Shown here in pieces: positions 1 to 8,809 of a stretch of 64,000 nt of DNA. The notes beneath the pieces are model-generated. The model ran no database searches. It worked only from the letters and a program-made list of their open reading frames with translations, and was not told the origin of the DNA. Each line of letters opens with the position of its first letter. Positions within the stretch are counted from its first letter, which is position 1. The position numbers and the translations under genes were made by a program. Source of the DNA: Streptomyces sp. B3I8 (GTDB lineage Bacteria; Actinomycetota; Actinomycetes; Streptomycetales; Streptomycetaceae); NCBI RefSeq assembly GCF_030816915.1, contig NZ_JAUSYN010000002.1, positions 1,377,501 to 1,441,500 of the forward strand. The letters run 5' to 3'.

Positions 1-202
1 TGCGGGCCGTGCGGCCGCGGTAGGCGTGCGAGCCGGGGTCGTTCGGGCCGTCGTACGCCTCGACCTCCGTCAGGCGCAGGGCGATCGGGCCGTCGGGTGT
101 GGTTCGGACGATGACGCGGCCCAGGAGGTCGGGCGCGACCTCCAGTACGGGCCGGTCGAAGAACGGCCTGGGCAGGGGCGTACGGTCGGGCGTCGCGATC
201 AT
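1..202 (-). CDS. DNA-3-methyladenine glycosylase, 5' part (runs off left edge)
   Basis: The first 67 residues are present on the minus strand; the rest lies beyond the left edge. The segment DLLGRVIV near residue 25, LTEVEAYDG near 45 and [11 protein letters not shown] near 55 are the opening motifs of the AAG/MPG family, which removes alkylated purines in base-excision repair. The Glu in VEAY corresponds to the catalytic Glu of the human enzyme, from knowledge of the family. No clear ribosome site precedes the ATG, but no better start is visible. It is divergent from the Spo0M-like gene. Confidence 0.88.
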   Translation of the reverse strand, partial: MIATPDRTPLPRPFFDRPVLEVAPDLLGRVIVRTTPDGPIALRLTEVEAYDGPNDPGSHAYRGRTAR

Positions 203-373
203 GTCGTACGAGCGTAGTCCAGACGGTCGGTGGCACGGCGGGGCGGAGCGGCGCCATGGGCTGGCCAAGACATGCCAGATCTTGGAAGGGTGGGGGCGCG
301 GAACCGGCCGTGGTCGGATCGCGTATGTAGGGAGCGGGAGCCGCCGTGAAGGGCGGCCTGGAGAGGGAGAGAC

Positions 374-1156
374 ATGGCGTTCAAGAAGCTGCTCGCGAGC
401 CTGGGGGCCGGCGGTGCTTCGGTCGAGACCGTGCTGACCGAGGAGAACGTGGTTCCGGGCGGCGTCGTCCAGGGCGAGGTGCGGATCCAGGGCGGTTCCG
501 TCGACCAGCAGATCGAGGGACTGTCGGTCGGTCTCCAGGCCAAGGTCGAGGTGGAGAGCGGCGACCAGGAGTACAAGCAGGACATCGAGTTCGCCAAGCA
601 GCGGCTGGGCGGGGCCTTCGAGCTGAAGGCGGGCGCGGTGCACGCGGTGCCGTTCGGCCTGGAGATTCCCTGGGAGACGCCGGTCACGACGATCGACGGG
701 CAGTCGCTGCGCGGCATGCACATCGGGGTGACCACCGAGCTGCAGATCGCCCGGGCCATCGACTCCGGCGACCTGGACCCGGTCAACGTGCACCCGCTGC
801 CGGCGCAGAAGGCGATCCTGGACGCGTTCATCCAGCTCGGCTTCCGCTTCAAGCACGCGGACATGGAGCGCGGGCACATCCGCGGTACGCGGCAGCGGCT
901 GCCGTTCTACCAGGAGATCGAGTTCTACCCGCCGCAGCAGTACCGGGGGCTGAACCAGGTCGAGTTGAGCTTCGTGGCGGACGACCACGAGATGGACGTC
1001 GTGCTGGAGATGGACAAGAAGCCGGGACTGTTCAGCGAGGGCAGTGACACCTACCGCTCGTTCAAGGTGGGGCTGCACGACTTCCACGCCACCGACTGGT
1101 CGGCGTACCTCCACCAGTGGGTGTCAGAGGTCGGCAGCAAGCGCAACTGGTTCTAG
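374..1156 (+). CDS. Spo0M/SpoOM family sporulation-control protein
   Basis: A 260-residue soluble protein with the Spo0M-type opening ([13 protein letters not shown], then alternating beta-strand patterns such as [13 protein letters not shown]). The family has an arrestin-like beta-sandwich fold and in Bacillus affects sporulation; the exact role in Streptomyces is not known to me. A purine-rich stretch (GGAGAGGGAGAG) lies just before the ATG and supports this start. Length is normal for the family. It stands alone, with the PEBP-like gene about 90 bp downstream on the same strand. Confidence 0.85.
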   Translation: MAFKKLLASLGAGGASVETVLTEENVVPGGVVQGEVRIQGGSVDQQIEGLSVGLQAKVEVESGDQEYKQDIEFAKQRLGGAFELKAGAVHAVPFGLEIPWETPVTTIDGQSLRGMHIGVTTELQIARAIDSGDLDPVNVHPLPAQKAILDAFIQLGFRFKHADMERGHIRGTRQRLPFYQEIEFYPPQQYRGLNQVELSFVADDHEMDVVLEMDKKPGLFSEGSDTYRSFKVGLHDFHATDWSAYLHQWVSEVGSKRNWF

Positions 1157-1243
1157 GGTCGGAGGGCGAGATTTCCGCAGCCGCGCGCCCGGGGCGCGCG
1201 GCCGGCGGGACGATACCGATCCGACCGATCTGGAGGTGCCGAG

Positions 1244-1783
1244 GTGACCGAGGGCAAGAGGCCGCCGCTGCCGCACGACTTCCATCCCCCCGTGCCGTCG
1301 TTCACGGTGACGAGCGAGGACGTCGAGCACGGCACGGCGTTGAAGGAGACTCAGGTCCAGGCCGCCGGGAACACCTCTCCGCAGCTTCGCTGGGAGGGTT
1401 TCCCGTCGGGGACCAAGAGCTTCGCCGTGACGTGCTACGACCCGGACGCCCCGACGGGGAGCGGGTTCTGGCACTGGGTGCTGTTCGACATCCCCGCCTC
1501 GGTCACCGAGCTCCCGGCGGGTGCGGGCGGTGGCTCGTTCGTGGGGCTGCCCGAGGGCGCGGTCCACGCGCGCAACGACTACGGGACGAAGGACTTCGGC
1601 GGGGCCGCGCCGCCGCCCGGGGACGGACCGCACCGGTATGTGTTCACGGTGTACGCCGTGGACCAGGAGAAGCTGGGCCCGGACTCGGACGCGTCGCCCG
1701 CCGTCGTCGGGTTCAACCTGCGGTTCCATACGCTGGCGCGTGCGCAGTTGGTGGGTGAGTACGAGGTGCCCGGAGAGGGTTGA
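1244..1783 (+). CDS. YbhB/YbcL family Raf-kinase-inhibitor-like (PEBP) protein
   Basis: A 179-residue protein with PEBP-family motifs: [10 protein letters not shown] near residue 45, the ligand-pocket segment [14 protein letters not shown] near 65, ARNDYG near 110 and [11 protein letters not shown] near 130. Bacterial members bind small anionic ligands; their physiological role is unclear. The GTG start is preceded by GGAGG with 7-nt spacing. The stop is followed within 20 bp by a patch of 12-bp tandem repeats. It may be cotranscribed with the Spo0M-like gene upstream. Confidence 0.9.
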   Translation: MTEGKRPPLPHDFHPPVPSFTVTSEDVEHGTALKETQVQAAGNTSPQLRWEGFPSGTKSFAVTCYDPDAPTGSGFWHWVLFDIPASVTELPAGAGGGSFVGLPEGAVHARNDYGTKDFGGAAPPPGDGPHRYVFTVYAVDQEKLGPDSDASPAVVGFNLRFHTLARAQLVGEYEVPGEG

Positions 1784-1802
1784 GGCCGTCGTTCGTCCCT
1801 GC

Positions 1803-1886
1803 CTCGTTCCGTGCGTCGTTCCGTGCCTTGTTCCGTACGTCGTTCCGTGCGTCCTTCCGTGCGTAGGTCCGTCACTCGTTCACGGC
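1803..1886. repeat. Degenerate 12-bp tandem repeat, about 7 units
   Basis: Seven consecutive 12-nt units resembling GTCGTTCCGTGC start 20 bp after the PEBP gene. Two units (1815-1826 and 1839-1850) are identical and the others differ by 1 to 6 bases. The array ends before the T-rich stretch near 1930. It is non-coding as far as I can see; its role is unknown. Confidence 0.8.
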
Positions 1887-2021
1887 ACGTTTGCCCGTCC
1901 CTGGTCTTGGAATTGATCAGGGGCGGGCACTTTTTTATTGCGTTGTCCATCTCGGCGTGCCCGGCCAGAGTTGATCCAGCCCGCCAGGGGGGTGGGCCGG
2001 AGCGCACAGGAGGTGGGCTGG

Positions 2022-2528
2022 ATGCGTGACACGCTGGTACTGAACGCGAGTTTCGAACCGTTGTCGACGGTGACCCTGAACCGGGCCGTCGTTCTGGTGC
2101 TGCAGGCCAAGGCCGTCGTCGAGCAGGCCCATCCCGGACTGCGCATGCGGGGCGCTCTGGTGGACATACCGGCGCCCCGGGTGATCCGGCTGTGCAGGTA
2201 TGTACGGGTGCCGTTCCGAAGACAAGCTCCGTGGTCGCGGAGGGGGGTGTTGGTCCGGGACCGGCACCGGTGCGCGTACTGCGGGGGGCGTGCGACGACC
2301 GTGGACCATGTCGTGCCGAGGTCGCGGGGCGGTGAGGACACCTGGCTGAACACGGTGGCCTCGTGCGCGGAGGACAATCACCGCAAGGCGGACCGGACGC
2401 CGGAGCAGGCCGGCATGCCGTTGCTGACACGGCCGTTCGAACCGACGCCGGCGGACGCGATGCTGTTGGCCCTGGGACAGGACGATGTCGATTCCCTGCC
2501 GGAGTGGCTGTCGCCGACCGCGGCGTGA
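2022..2528 (+). CDS. HNH endonuclease domain protein
   Basis: A 168-residue protein. The N-terminal part (DTLVLNASFEPL, then RAVVLVLQAKA) matches the common actinobacterial HNH family. The HNH core spans residues about 85 to 130: CAYCG, then TVDHVVPRSRGGED, then N...C...NH.K, so the zinc-binding Cys pairs and catalytic His are intact. The ATG at 2022 has AGGAGG 8 nt upstream, so I prefer it to more upstream in-frame ATGs. Members are predicted DNA nucleases; the biological target is unknown. It is convergent with the SPFH gene. Confidence 0.88.
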   Translation: MRDTLVLNASFEPLSTVTLNRAVVLVLQAKAVVEQAHPGLRMRGALVDIPAPRVIRLCRYVRVPFRRQAPWSRRGVLVRDRHRCAYCGGRATTVDHVVPRSRGGEDTWLNTVASCAEDNHRKADRTPEQAGMPLLTRPFEPTPADAMLLALGQDDVDSLPEWLSPTAA

Positions 2529-2606
2529 CAGTGGCTGTTTGCCTGCCTGGCGGGGGCGGGACTGCCCGTTGTCGGCTGCGGGGACTCTGTGGCCGGTCGC
2601 GCGGTT

Positions 2607-2632
2607 CCCCGCGCCCCTTGCGGGGCGCGGGG
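2607..2632. terminator. GC-rich hairpin between convergent genes; copy of a dispersed repeat
   Basis: A perfect 11-bp stem (CCCCGCGCCCC, loop TTGC, GGGGCGCGGGG) lies between the HNH and SPFH genes, fitting a bidirectional terminator. The surrounding words (GCGGTTCCCCGCGCCCC) recur near 42230 and, inverted, inside cobB near 62700. Confidence 0.65.
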
Positions 2633-2645
2633 CGTGCGGCGGGGG

Positions 2646-3605
2646 TCAGTCGATCGACGGGCGTTCGCGGCGGTCGTCGTTCGGGGTGCGGGGGGCCGGC
2701 GGGGTGGCGTTGCCGTTGGAGCCGCCGCCGATCCCGCCGAAGTTGCCGAAGGCGCCGGAGAGGCCCTTGAGTGCGTCGCCGATCTCGCTGGGGACGATCC
2801 AGAGCTTGTTGGCGTCGCCCTCGGCGATCTTCGGGAGCATCTGCAGGTACTGGTAGGAGAGCAGCTTCTGGTCGGGGTCGCCGGCGTGGATGGACTCGAA
2901 GACCGTCCGGATCGCCTGGGCCTCGCCCTCGGCGCGCAGGGCGGCGGCCTTGGCCTCGCCCTCGGCACGCAGGATGGCCGACTGCTTCTCGCCCTCCGCG
3001 GTGAGGATCTGGGACTGGCGGATGCCCTCCGCGGTGAGGATCGCGGCGCGCTTGTCACGGTCGGCGCGCATCTGCTTCTCCATCGAGTCCTGGATGGAGG
3101 TCGGCGGTTCGATGGCCTTGAGCTCGACGCGGTTGACGCGGATGCCCCACTTGCCGGTGGCCTCGTCGAGGACACCGCGCAGGGCCGCGTTGATCTCCTC
3201 GCGGGAGGTGAGCGTCCGCTCCAGGTCCATGCCGCCGATGATGTTGCGCAGCGTGGTGACGGTGAGCTGTTCGATCGCCTGGATGTAGCTGGCGACCTCG
3301 TAGGTGGCGGCGCGGGCGTCGGTCACCTGGTAGTAGATGACGGTGTCGATGTTGACGACCAGGTTGTCCTGGGTGATCACCGGCTGCGGCGGGAACGGCA
3401 CGACCTGCTCGCGCAGGTCGATGCGGTTGCGGATGGAGTCGATGAACGGGACCACGATGTTGAGGCCGGCGTTCAGTGTGCGTGTGTAGCGGCCGAAACG
3501 CTCGACGATGGCCGCGCTCGCCTGCGGGATGACCTGAATCGTCTTGATCAGGGCGATGAAGACCAACACCACCAGAATGATCAGGACGATGATGACCGGT
3601 TCCAT
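2646..3605 (-). CDS. SPFH/Band 7 (stomatin-like) membrane protein
   Basis: A 319-residue protein with one N-terminal membrane anchor (residues about 3 to 22, VIIVLIILVVLVFIALI), then the SPFH domain (GRYTRTLNAGLNIVVPFID, residues about 38 to 200), then a coiled segment with the heptad-like TAEG/RAEGEA repeats typical of paraslipins/HflK-like proteins, and a Gly/Asn-rich tail. SPFH proteins form oligomeric membrane scaffolds. The partner NfeD gene lies directly upstream on the same strand, the usual pairing. Confidence 0.92.
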   Translation of the reverse strand: MEPVIIVLIILVVLVFIALIKTIQVIPQASAAIVERFGRYTRTLNAGLNIVVPFIDSIRNRIDLREQVVPFPPQPVITQDNLVVNIDTVIYYQVTDARAATYEVASYIQAIEQLTVTTLRNIIGGMDLERTLTSREEINAALRGVLDEATGKWGIRVNRVELKAIEPPTSIQDSMEKQMRADRDKRAAILTAEGIRQSQILTAEGEKQSAILRAEGEAKAAALRAEGEAQAIRTVFESIHAGDPDQKLLSYQYLQMLPKIAEGDANKLWIVPSEIGDALKGLSGAFGNFGGIGGGSNGNATPPAPRTPNDDRRERPSID

Positions 3606-3735
3606 CGTCGTTCCCCGTACCCTTCTCCGCCTCGGCTCTTACGGCAGATCTTATGGTTGTCGAAGATCTTGCTGGTCGAGTCTGACAGACCGTCGCCCCT
3701 GCCGGGGCCGTTCCGTCGAGTTGCGTCGTACGAGG

Positions 3736-4170
3736 TCACATGATGATCGCCGTGGCTCCCTCGATGTCGACGACGTCCACGGACTGGCCGACGTCGTAGG
3801 CCTGTCCCGAGTCGAGTGCGCGGGCGGACCAGATCTCGCCGGCGAGTTTGATCCGCCCGCCCTCTCCGCCGTCGACCCGTTCGAGGACGACGGCCTGTCT
3901 GCCCTTGAGTGCGTCGATGCCGGTGGCGTGCTGGGGCCGTTGCCTGGCGTGCCGGTTGGCGATGGGCCGGACCACGGCGATGAGGGCCACCGAGACGACG
4001 ACGAAGACCAGCACCTGGGCGACGACGCCGCCGCCGATGCCCGCCGTGACCGCCGCGGCGACCGCGCCGACCGCGAGCATGCCGAATTCGGGCATCGCGG
4101 TGACGACGAGCGGGATTCCGAGCGCGGCCGCGCCAACGAGCCACCACACCCATGCGTCGATGTCGTTCAC
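3736..4170 (-). CDS. NfeD-like membrane protein
   Basis: A 144-residue protein starting at a GTG (VNDIDAWVWWLVGAA). Two or three hydrophobic segments fill residues 5 to 75, followed by a C-terminal OB-fold-like NfeD domain (LKGRQAVVLERVDGGEG, then VVDIEGATAIIM). NfeD proteins act with SPFH proteins in membrane organisation, and the SPFH gene follows 130 bp downstream. An in-frame start further upstream exists, but it would add a non-conserved extension. Confidence 0.85.
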   Translation of the reverse strand: MNDIDAWVWWLVGAAALGIPLVVTAMPEFGMLAVGAVAAAVTAGIGGGVVAQVLVFVVVSVALIAVVRPIANRHARQRPQHATGIDALKGRQAVVLERVDGGEGGRIKLAGEIWSARALDSGQAYDVGQSVDVVDIEGATAIIM

Positions 4171-4317
4171 ATCGTCAATGGTAGGACCGCGCGCGGGAGT
4201 CGGACAGGGCGCAGATCGGCCCACCGCGGCGCTCGGAGGGGGTGATTCGGCCCGTACGCCGGGCCGGGGCGGCTCCGGGACCCGCAGGAGGGTCGGCTCC
4301 GGGGGCCCGAAGGAGCG

Positions 4318-5115
4318 TCAGGACATGGGCAGACCGCGGGCGGTCCAGCGGTCGCCGGACTGTTCGACGACGAGCGGGAGGCCGAAGCAGTGGGAGAGGT
4401 TGCGGGAGGTGAGCTCGAGCTCCAGGGGGCCGGCGGCGAGCACCTGGCCCTGACGGATCATCAGGACGTGGGTGAAGCCGGGGGCGATCTCCTCGACGTG
4501 GTGCGTGACCATGATCATGGAAGGGGCGATCGGGTCGCGGGCGAGCCGGCCGAGGCGGCGGACGAGGTCCTCGCGGCCGCCGAGGTCGAGGCCGGCGGCG
4601 GGCTCGTCGAGGAGCAGCAGCTCGGGGTCGGTCATCAGGGCGCGGGCGATGAGGGTGCGCTTGCGCTCTCCCTCGGAGAGGGTGCCGAAGCGGCGCTCCA
4701 GGTAGTCGCTCATGCCGAGGCGGTCGAGGAAAGCGCGGGCGCGCTGCTCGTCGATGTCCTCGTACTCCTCCTGCCAGCCGGCCGTCATGCCGTACGCGGC
4801 GGTCAGCACGGTCTGCAGGACGGTCTGGCGCTTGGGGAGCTTCTCGGCGAGGGCGATGCCGGCCACGCCGATGCGGGGGCGGAGCTCGAAGACGTCGGTG
4901 CCGGAGCGGCCGAGGGTCTCGCCGAGGATGCTGACCGTGCCCTTGCTGGGGAAGAGGTAACTGGAGGCGACGTTGAGGAGGGTGGTCTTGCCGGCGCCGT
5001 TGGGGCCCAGGATGACCCAGCGCTCGCCCTCCTTGACCGACCAGGAGACCTGGTCCACGAGGGCACGGCCCTCACGGACCACGGATACGTCCTGAAGTTC
5101 CAGAACATCGCTCAT
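4318..5115 (-). CDS. ABC transporter ATP-binding protein
   Basis: A 265-residue ATPase: Walker A GPNGAGKTT near residue 40, ABC signature LSEGERKR near 145, Walker B ELLLLDEPAAGLD near 165 and the H-loop THHVEE near 205. The ATG at 5115 (MSDVLELQDVSV) is chosen because the family normally starts a few residues before the first beta strand; GGGGAG lies about 12 nt upstream. No permease gene is adjacent, so the transported substrate cannot be inferred. An 11-bp tandem duplication lies just upstream. Confidence 0.9.
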   Translation of the reverse strand: MSDVLELQDVSVVREGRALVDQVSWSVKEGERWVILGPNGAGKTTLLNVASSYLFPSKGTVSILGETLGRSGTDVFELRPRIGVAGIALAEKLPKRQTVLQTVLTAAYGMTAGWQEEYEDIDEQRARAFLDRLGMSDYLERRFGTLSEGERKRTLIARALMTDPELLLLDEPAAGLDLGGREDLVRRLGRLARDPIAPSMIMVTHHVEEIAPGFTHVLMIRQGQVLAAGPLELELTSRNLSHCFGLPLVVEQSGDRWTARGLPMS

Positions 5116-5132
5116 GAGCGCGTTGTCTCCCC

Positions 5133-5154
5133 ATTGCAGTGTCATTGCAGTGTC
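5133..5154. repeat. Perfect 11-bp tandem duplication
   Basis: ATTGCAGTGTC occurs twice in direct succession (5133-5143, 5144-5154), 18 bp upstream of the ABC ATPase start, in its presumed promoter or leader. Confidence 0.8.
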
Positions 5155-5291
5155 GGCCGGTCGCGGCTGTCGCCCACGCCGGGCGCACGCCGGTCGGCGC
5201 GGCCCGCCGCGCCTGTGGGCGCAGTCCTTCAAGAAATCTACGCCACTGGTCGGCCGGGCTGTTCCATCGGTCCGGTCCTTAGGGTGGGGGC

Positions 5292-6083
5292 ATGCTCACG
5301 GAACCACGTTCAGGCCGGTTGGCCGCATGGGGAAATGCCCTTCTCGCCGGGAACGCGTCGCCGGACGACGCGGTGTCGGCGGTCGTCGGAGAAGACGCCG
5401 TGCACCGGGTGGAGGGGCTGCCGGGTGAGTCCGGGCCCGTCGGGCTGTCGCTCGCGCTGGGGCGGCTGCGTGCGCTCGGGGTGACCGGGCTGCGGGTGGC
5501 GCTGCCGGTGCCGGGGCATCCGCTGGGGCTGAGCGGGCCGCCGGAGTTCAACGCGCGGGCGCTGGAGGCGGAGGAGGCCGTGGTGTGCCACGGGGCGGCG
5601 TTCGGGCTGGTGCCGGAGGTGCGCGAGGCCGGGCCCGCGGGCGATGTGCACGTCGAGGTCGTCTGGCGCTGTCTGCCGGTGCGGGAGGCGCCGCCGGCCG
5701 ACGTGCCCTCGCTCGGGGAGGCGGAGCGGGAGCTGGCGGAGGCGTTGCGGGAGGCGACGGAGGTGCTGTCGCGGCTGGACGTCGCCGGGTCGGGTCCGGT
5801 GGCGGAGGCCGCGGTGGACGCGTACCGGGCGCGGGTGGAGGGCGGCGACGGGGAGGTGCTGGCGCCGGGGTATCCGCCGCGGGCGGTGCGGGTGCTGGAG
5901 CTCGCGGCGCGGGTGGGGCTGCTGGTGTCGGTGGCGTACGGCACCGGGCACGGGGGCGCGGTGAGCGCGTCCGAGATGGCGGCGCGCGGCGCGGCGTTGC
6001 GGCCGGTGGAGCGGACGGCGCGGCGGGCGCGGGTGGCGGCGTACAACTCGGTGGTGGAGGAGCGGGAGCGCGGGGCCCGGTGA
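5292..6083 (+). CDS. Conserved Streptomyces protein of unknown function
   Basis: A 263-residue Ala/Glu/Val-rich soluble protein starting MLTEPRSGRLAAWGNALLAG. It has no signal peptide or membrane segment and no catalytic motif that I recognise. The middle (residues about 70 to 130) contains ALPVPGHPLGLSGPPEFNA, and the C-terminal half is rich in charged helices. It lies divergent from the ABC ATPase with 176 bp between them, and is convergent with the chaplin gene. Codon use looks typical of its neighbours, so I think it is a real gene. Confidence 0.8.
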   Translation: MLTEPRSGRLAAWGNALLAGNASPDDAVSAVVGEDAVHRVEGLPGESGPVGLSLALGRLRALGVTGLRVALPVPGHPLGLSGPPEFNARALEAEEAVVCHGAAFGLVPEVREAGPAGDVHVEVVWRCLPVREAPPADVPSLGEAERELAEALREATEVLSRLDVAGSGPVAEAAVDAYRARVEGGDGEVLAPGYPPRAVRVLELAARVGLLVSVAYGTGHGGAVSASEMAARGAALRPVERTARRARVAAYNSVVEERERGAR

Positions 6084-6185
6084 CGGCTCGCCCGGCGCGC
6101 GGGGGTGGGCGCCGGGTTCCGGGCGCCTTCTCGGCGGCTCGCGCGCCGGCGCCCGTCGATGCCGGTGCGCCCACGTGGGGCGCGG

Positions 6186-6222
6186 GCGGTGGCCTCCCGG
6201 GGTCGTCCGGAAAGGCCACCGC
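6186..6222. terminator. Hairpin between convergent genes
   Basis: A perfect 10-bp stem (GCGGTGGCCT and AGGCCACCGC, 17-nt loop) lies between the hypothetical gene ending at 6083 and the chaplin gene ending at 6306. No U tract follows, as is common in Streptomyces. Confidence 0.55.
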
Positions 6223-6305
6223 GGGGGCATGCGCGTCCGCCGCGGGCTCGGAGTGGTCCGAGCGGGACCGGTGGGCTGCGGGCGGGCTCAGTGGTCCCCG
6301 GGGTC

Positions 6306-6545
6306 TCAGTGGTTGAGGCCCAGGTTGCCGAAGGCCGGGTTCAGGGCGCCGATGACGTTCACCGTGTTGCCGACGGCGTTGACGGGGACATGGACGGGGG
6401 CCTGGATCACGTTGCCGGAGCCGACGCCCGGGGAGCCGGCGGCCTTGCCGCACGCGCCGCTGTCGGCGGACGCCATTCCCGCACCCGCGGCGACGAGCCC
6501 TCCGGCGACCAGGGTGACGGCGGCGGCCTTCTTGAGGTTCTTCAC
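6306..6545 (-). CDS. chpE: Short chaplin, ChpE-like
   Basis: A 79-residue secreted protein. GTG start with AAGGAG 7 nt upstream; signal peptide residues 1 to about 28 (KNLKKAAAVTLVAGG, ending GMASA/DS). The mature part is a single chaplin domain: GSPGVGSGNVIQAPVHVPVN, AVGNTVNVIGALNPAFGN and the end GLNH. Short chaplins are surface-active amyloid-forming proteins that coat aerial hyphae. The GLNH ending and the location next to a NarL-type two-component system fit ChpE. As I recall, ChpE of S. coelicolor lacks the chaplin Cys pair; here one Cys is visible (GACGK). Confidence 0.92.
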   Translation of the reverse strand: MKNLKKAAAVTLVAGGLVAAGAGMASADSGACGKAAGSPGVGSGNVIQAPVHVPVNAVGNTVNVIGALNPAFGNLGLNH

Positions 6546-6776
6546 TTCTCTGTTCTCCTTGCACGCACGGTGCGCTGGACGCGCTCGGTGCTTTCCGCGT
6601 GGGCGCTGCGGCGGGCGCCGCAGCACGCAGAGGAGAACGTCCGGAAGCGGCTCGAAGATACGCCGTTCGGGTGACATACACCCGACCGTATGAATTGCTG
6701 CTCGTAGGGGAACCGGGCGTGCGACGGCCACCCGCCGGGCCGGCCGGCCGCGTCTCAGCCGGTCAATCGGTTGACC

Positions 6777-6808
6777 GGTCAGCAGGTCAGCAGGTCAGCA
6801 GGTCAGCA
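6777..6808. repeat. Perfect 8-bp tandem repeat, 4 units
   Basis: GGTCAGCA is repeated four times without error, ending 10 bp before the stop codon of the response regulator (minus strand). Partial units (GGTCAATC, GGTTGACC, GGTCGACC) flank it. It lies between the regulator's 3' end and the chaplin promoter. Confidence 0.85.
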
Positions 6809-6818
6809 GGTCGACCGA

Positions 6819-7460
6819 TCAGCCGGCCATCCCGTGCCGTACCGCCCACAGAGCCGCCTGGGTGCGGTCGGACAGGTCCAGTTTCATCAGGATGTTCGAG
6901 ACGTGGGTCTTGACGGTCTTCTCGGAGAGCACGAGCGCACGGGCGATCTCCCGGTTGGAACGGCCGTCCGCGATCAGTCCGAGCACCTCCCGCTCCCGCT
7001 CGGTGAGCGTGCCGGCCCTCCCCTGGGCCGGGCCGGTGTCCTCCTGGGCGAGCAGTGCGCCCGCCACCTCGTGCTGGAGCAGGACGTGCCCGGCGTGCAC
7101 GGAACGGATGGCGGCGGCCAGCGCGTCCGGGTCGATGTCCTTGTAGACGTACCCGGCGGCGCCCGCGCGCAGGGCGGGGACGACCGTGCGCTGTTCGGTG
7201 AAGCTGGTGACGACGAGCACGCGCGCGGGATGGTCGAGTTCGCGGAGCTTGCGCAGCGCGTCGATGCCGTCGACGCCCGGCATCTTGACGTCCATGAGGA
7301 TGACGTCGGGGCGCAGTTCCTCGGCCCGTTCGACGCCTTCGGCGCCGTCGGACGCCTCACCGACGACCTCGATGTCGTCCTGGACCTCCAGGAAGGTGCG
7401 CAGGCCACGGCGGACGACCTGGTGGTCGTCGACGAGCAGCACCCTGATCGCGTCAGCCAC
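6819..7460 (-). CDS. NarL/FixJ-family response regulator
   Basis: A 213-residue regulator. The receiver domain (residues 1 to about 120) has the acidic pair in LLVDDH, the phospho-acceptor Asp in ILMDVKMPG near residue 57, and K near 107 (YVYKD). The LuxR-type helix-turn-helix is at residues about 150 to 210 (LTEREREVLGLIADGRSN, then SEKTVKTHVSNIL). It overlaps the sensor kinase gene by 8 bp, so the two are cotranscribed and translationally coupled. Confidence 0.95.
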   Translation of the reverse strand: MADAIRVLLVDDHQVVRRGLRTFLEVQDDIEVVGEASDGAEGVERAEELRPDVILMDVKMPGVDGIDALRKLRELDHPARVLVVTSFTEQRTVVPALRAGAAGYVYKDIDPDALAAAIRSVHAGHVLLQHEVAGALLAQEDTGPAQGRAGTLTEREREVLGLIADGRSNREIARALVLSEKTVKTHVSNILMKLDLSDRTQAALWAVRHGMAG

Positions 7461-8598
7461 CGGGGACCTCCATCTCGATCGTGGTGCCCTTGCCGGGCGC
7501 GGATTCCACGGTCAGGGTGCCGCCGACGCCGCCGGCCCGGTCGCGCATGGAGACCAGTCCGAGGTGGCGTCCGGCGCGGCGTACCGTCCGGGGGTCGAAG
7601 CCGCTGCCGTCGTCCGTGACGCGCAGCACGGCGCCGGGGCCGCTGCGCTCCAGGGTGACGTCCACGCGGGTCGCGCCGGAGTGCCGCAGCGCGTTGTGCA
7701 GTGCCTCCTGGGCGACGCGCAGGAGTGCCTCCTCCTGGGCGGCGGGCAGGGCGCGCACTCCCCGGCCGGTGAAGGTGACGCGTGCGGTGTGGGCGCGGTC
7801 GAGGACCTGTATCTGGGTGCGGAGGGTGGCGACGAGGCCGTCCTCGTCCAGGGCGGCGGGGCGCAGTTCGACGACGGCGGTGCGCAGTTCGTCGGCGGCC
7901 TCGGCGGCGAGCGCGGCGACCTGCTGCATCTCGCCCCTGGCGCGGGCGGGGTCGCGGTCGACGAGGGCGGCGGCGGCCTGGGCGGTCAGGCGCAGGGAGA
8001 ACAGTTTCTGGCTGACGGCGTCGTGCAGTTCATGGGCGAGGCGGGAGCGTTCCTCGGCGATGGTCAGTTCGCGGCTGCGCTCGTAGAGGCGGGCGTTGGT
8101 GAGGGCGATGGCGGCGTGCTGGGCGAGGATGCCGAGCAGTTGCTCGTCCTCCTCGGTGAAGCCGCAGCGGCCGGTGGGGCCGGGGCCTCGTTTGTTGGCG
8201 AGGAAGAGCGCGCCGATGACCTCGTCGTCGGCGCGGACGGGGAGGCCGAGGAAGTCGGACATCTCGGGGTGGGCGGCGGGCCAGCCCTCGAAGCGGGGGT
8301 CGGTGCGGACGTCGGCGAGGCGCTGGGGGCTGGCCTCGTCGAGCATGGCGGCGAGGATGCCGTGCCGGCGCGGGAGCGGGCCGATGGCCCTCCACTGGGC
8401 GTCGCTGACGCCGTCGACCACGAACTGGGCGAAGCCGCCGTGGTCGTCGGGGACGCCCAGGGCCGCGTACTCGGCGTCGAGCAGCTCGCGGGCGGAGGCG
8501 ACGATCGTCTTCAGGACGTCGCGCACCTCCAGATGCCTGCTCATGGCCAGCAGCGCGGAGCTCACCGCGGCCAGGCCCGACGTGGGTCCGGAACTCAT
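7453..8598 (-). CDS. GAF-domain sensor histidine kinase (HisKA_3)
   Basis: About 381 residues from the ATG at 8598 (MSSGPTSGLAAVSSALLAM). A GAF domain covers residues about 25 to 165; the dimerisation/phospho-acceptor helix is near 180 (RSRLAHELHDAVSQ, phospho-His in HELHD); the HATPase domain covers about 285 to 380 (NALRHSGATRVDV, DDGSGFD, GLVSMRDRA). No membrane segment is visible, so the sensor is probably cytoplasmic and the GAF domain the likely input. It partners the overlapping response regulator. The start is uncertain; 18 further residues are possible upstream. Confidence 0.92.
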   Translation of the reverse strand: MSSGPTSGLAAVSSALLAMSRHLEVRDVLKTIVASARELLDAEYAALGVPDDHGGFAQFVVDGVSDAQWRAIGPLPRRHGILAAMLDEASPQRLADVRTDPRFEGWPAAHPEMSDFLGLPVRADDEVIGALFLANKRGPGPTGRCGFTEEDEQLLGILAQHAAIALTNARLYERSRELTIAEERSRLAHELHDAVSQKLFSLRLTAQAAAALVDRDPARARGEMQQVAALAAEAADELRTAVVELRPAALDEDGLVATLRTQIQVLDRAHTARVTFTGRGVRALPAAQEEALLRVAQEALHNALRHSGATRVDVTLERSGPGAVLRVTDDGSGFDPRTVRRAGRHLGLVSMRDRAGGVGGTLTVESAPGKGTTIEMEVPGG

Positions 8599-8809
8599 GA
8601 CCTCACGGTACCGGGGGGCTGTGACAGCGGGGATCGGTCCGGCGGCGGGCATGCGGACCGGGGCCGCGGGCCCGGGCGGAAGGGCTTGCGGACTAGGCCG
8701 AAGGGCCCCGGCGGCCTGGATCTCCCGTCCGAGGCGGCGGGTGCGGGCGCGTTCCTACGTTGGGGGCGTCGCCGGTGGTCGGCGGCGGTGGACGAGGGGA
8801 CGGACGGGC

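Noticed and set aside
1803..1886. CRISPR-like array
   Set aside because: Units are contiguous 12-mers without spacers and there are no cas genes.
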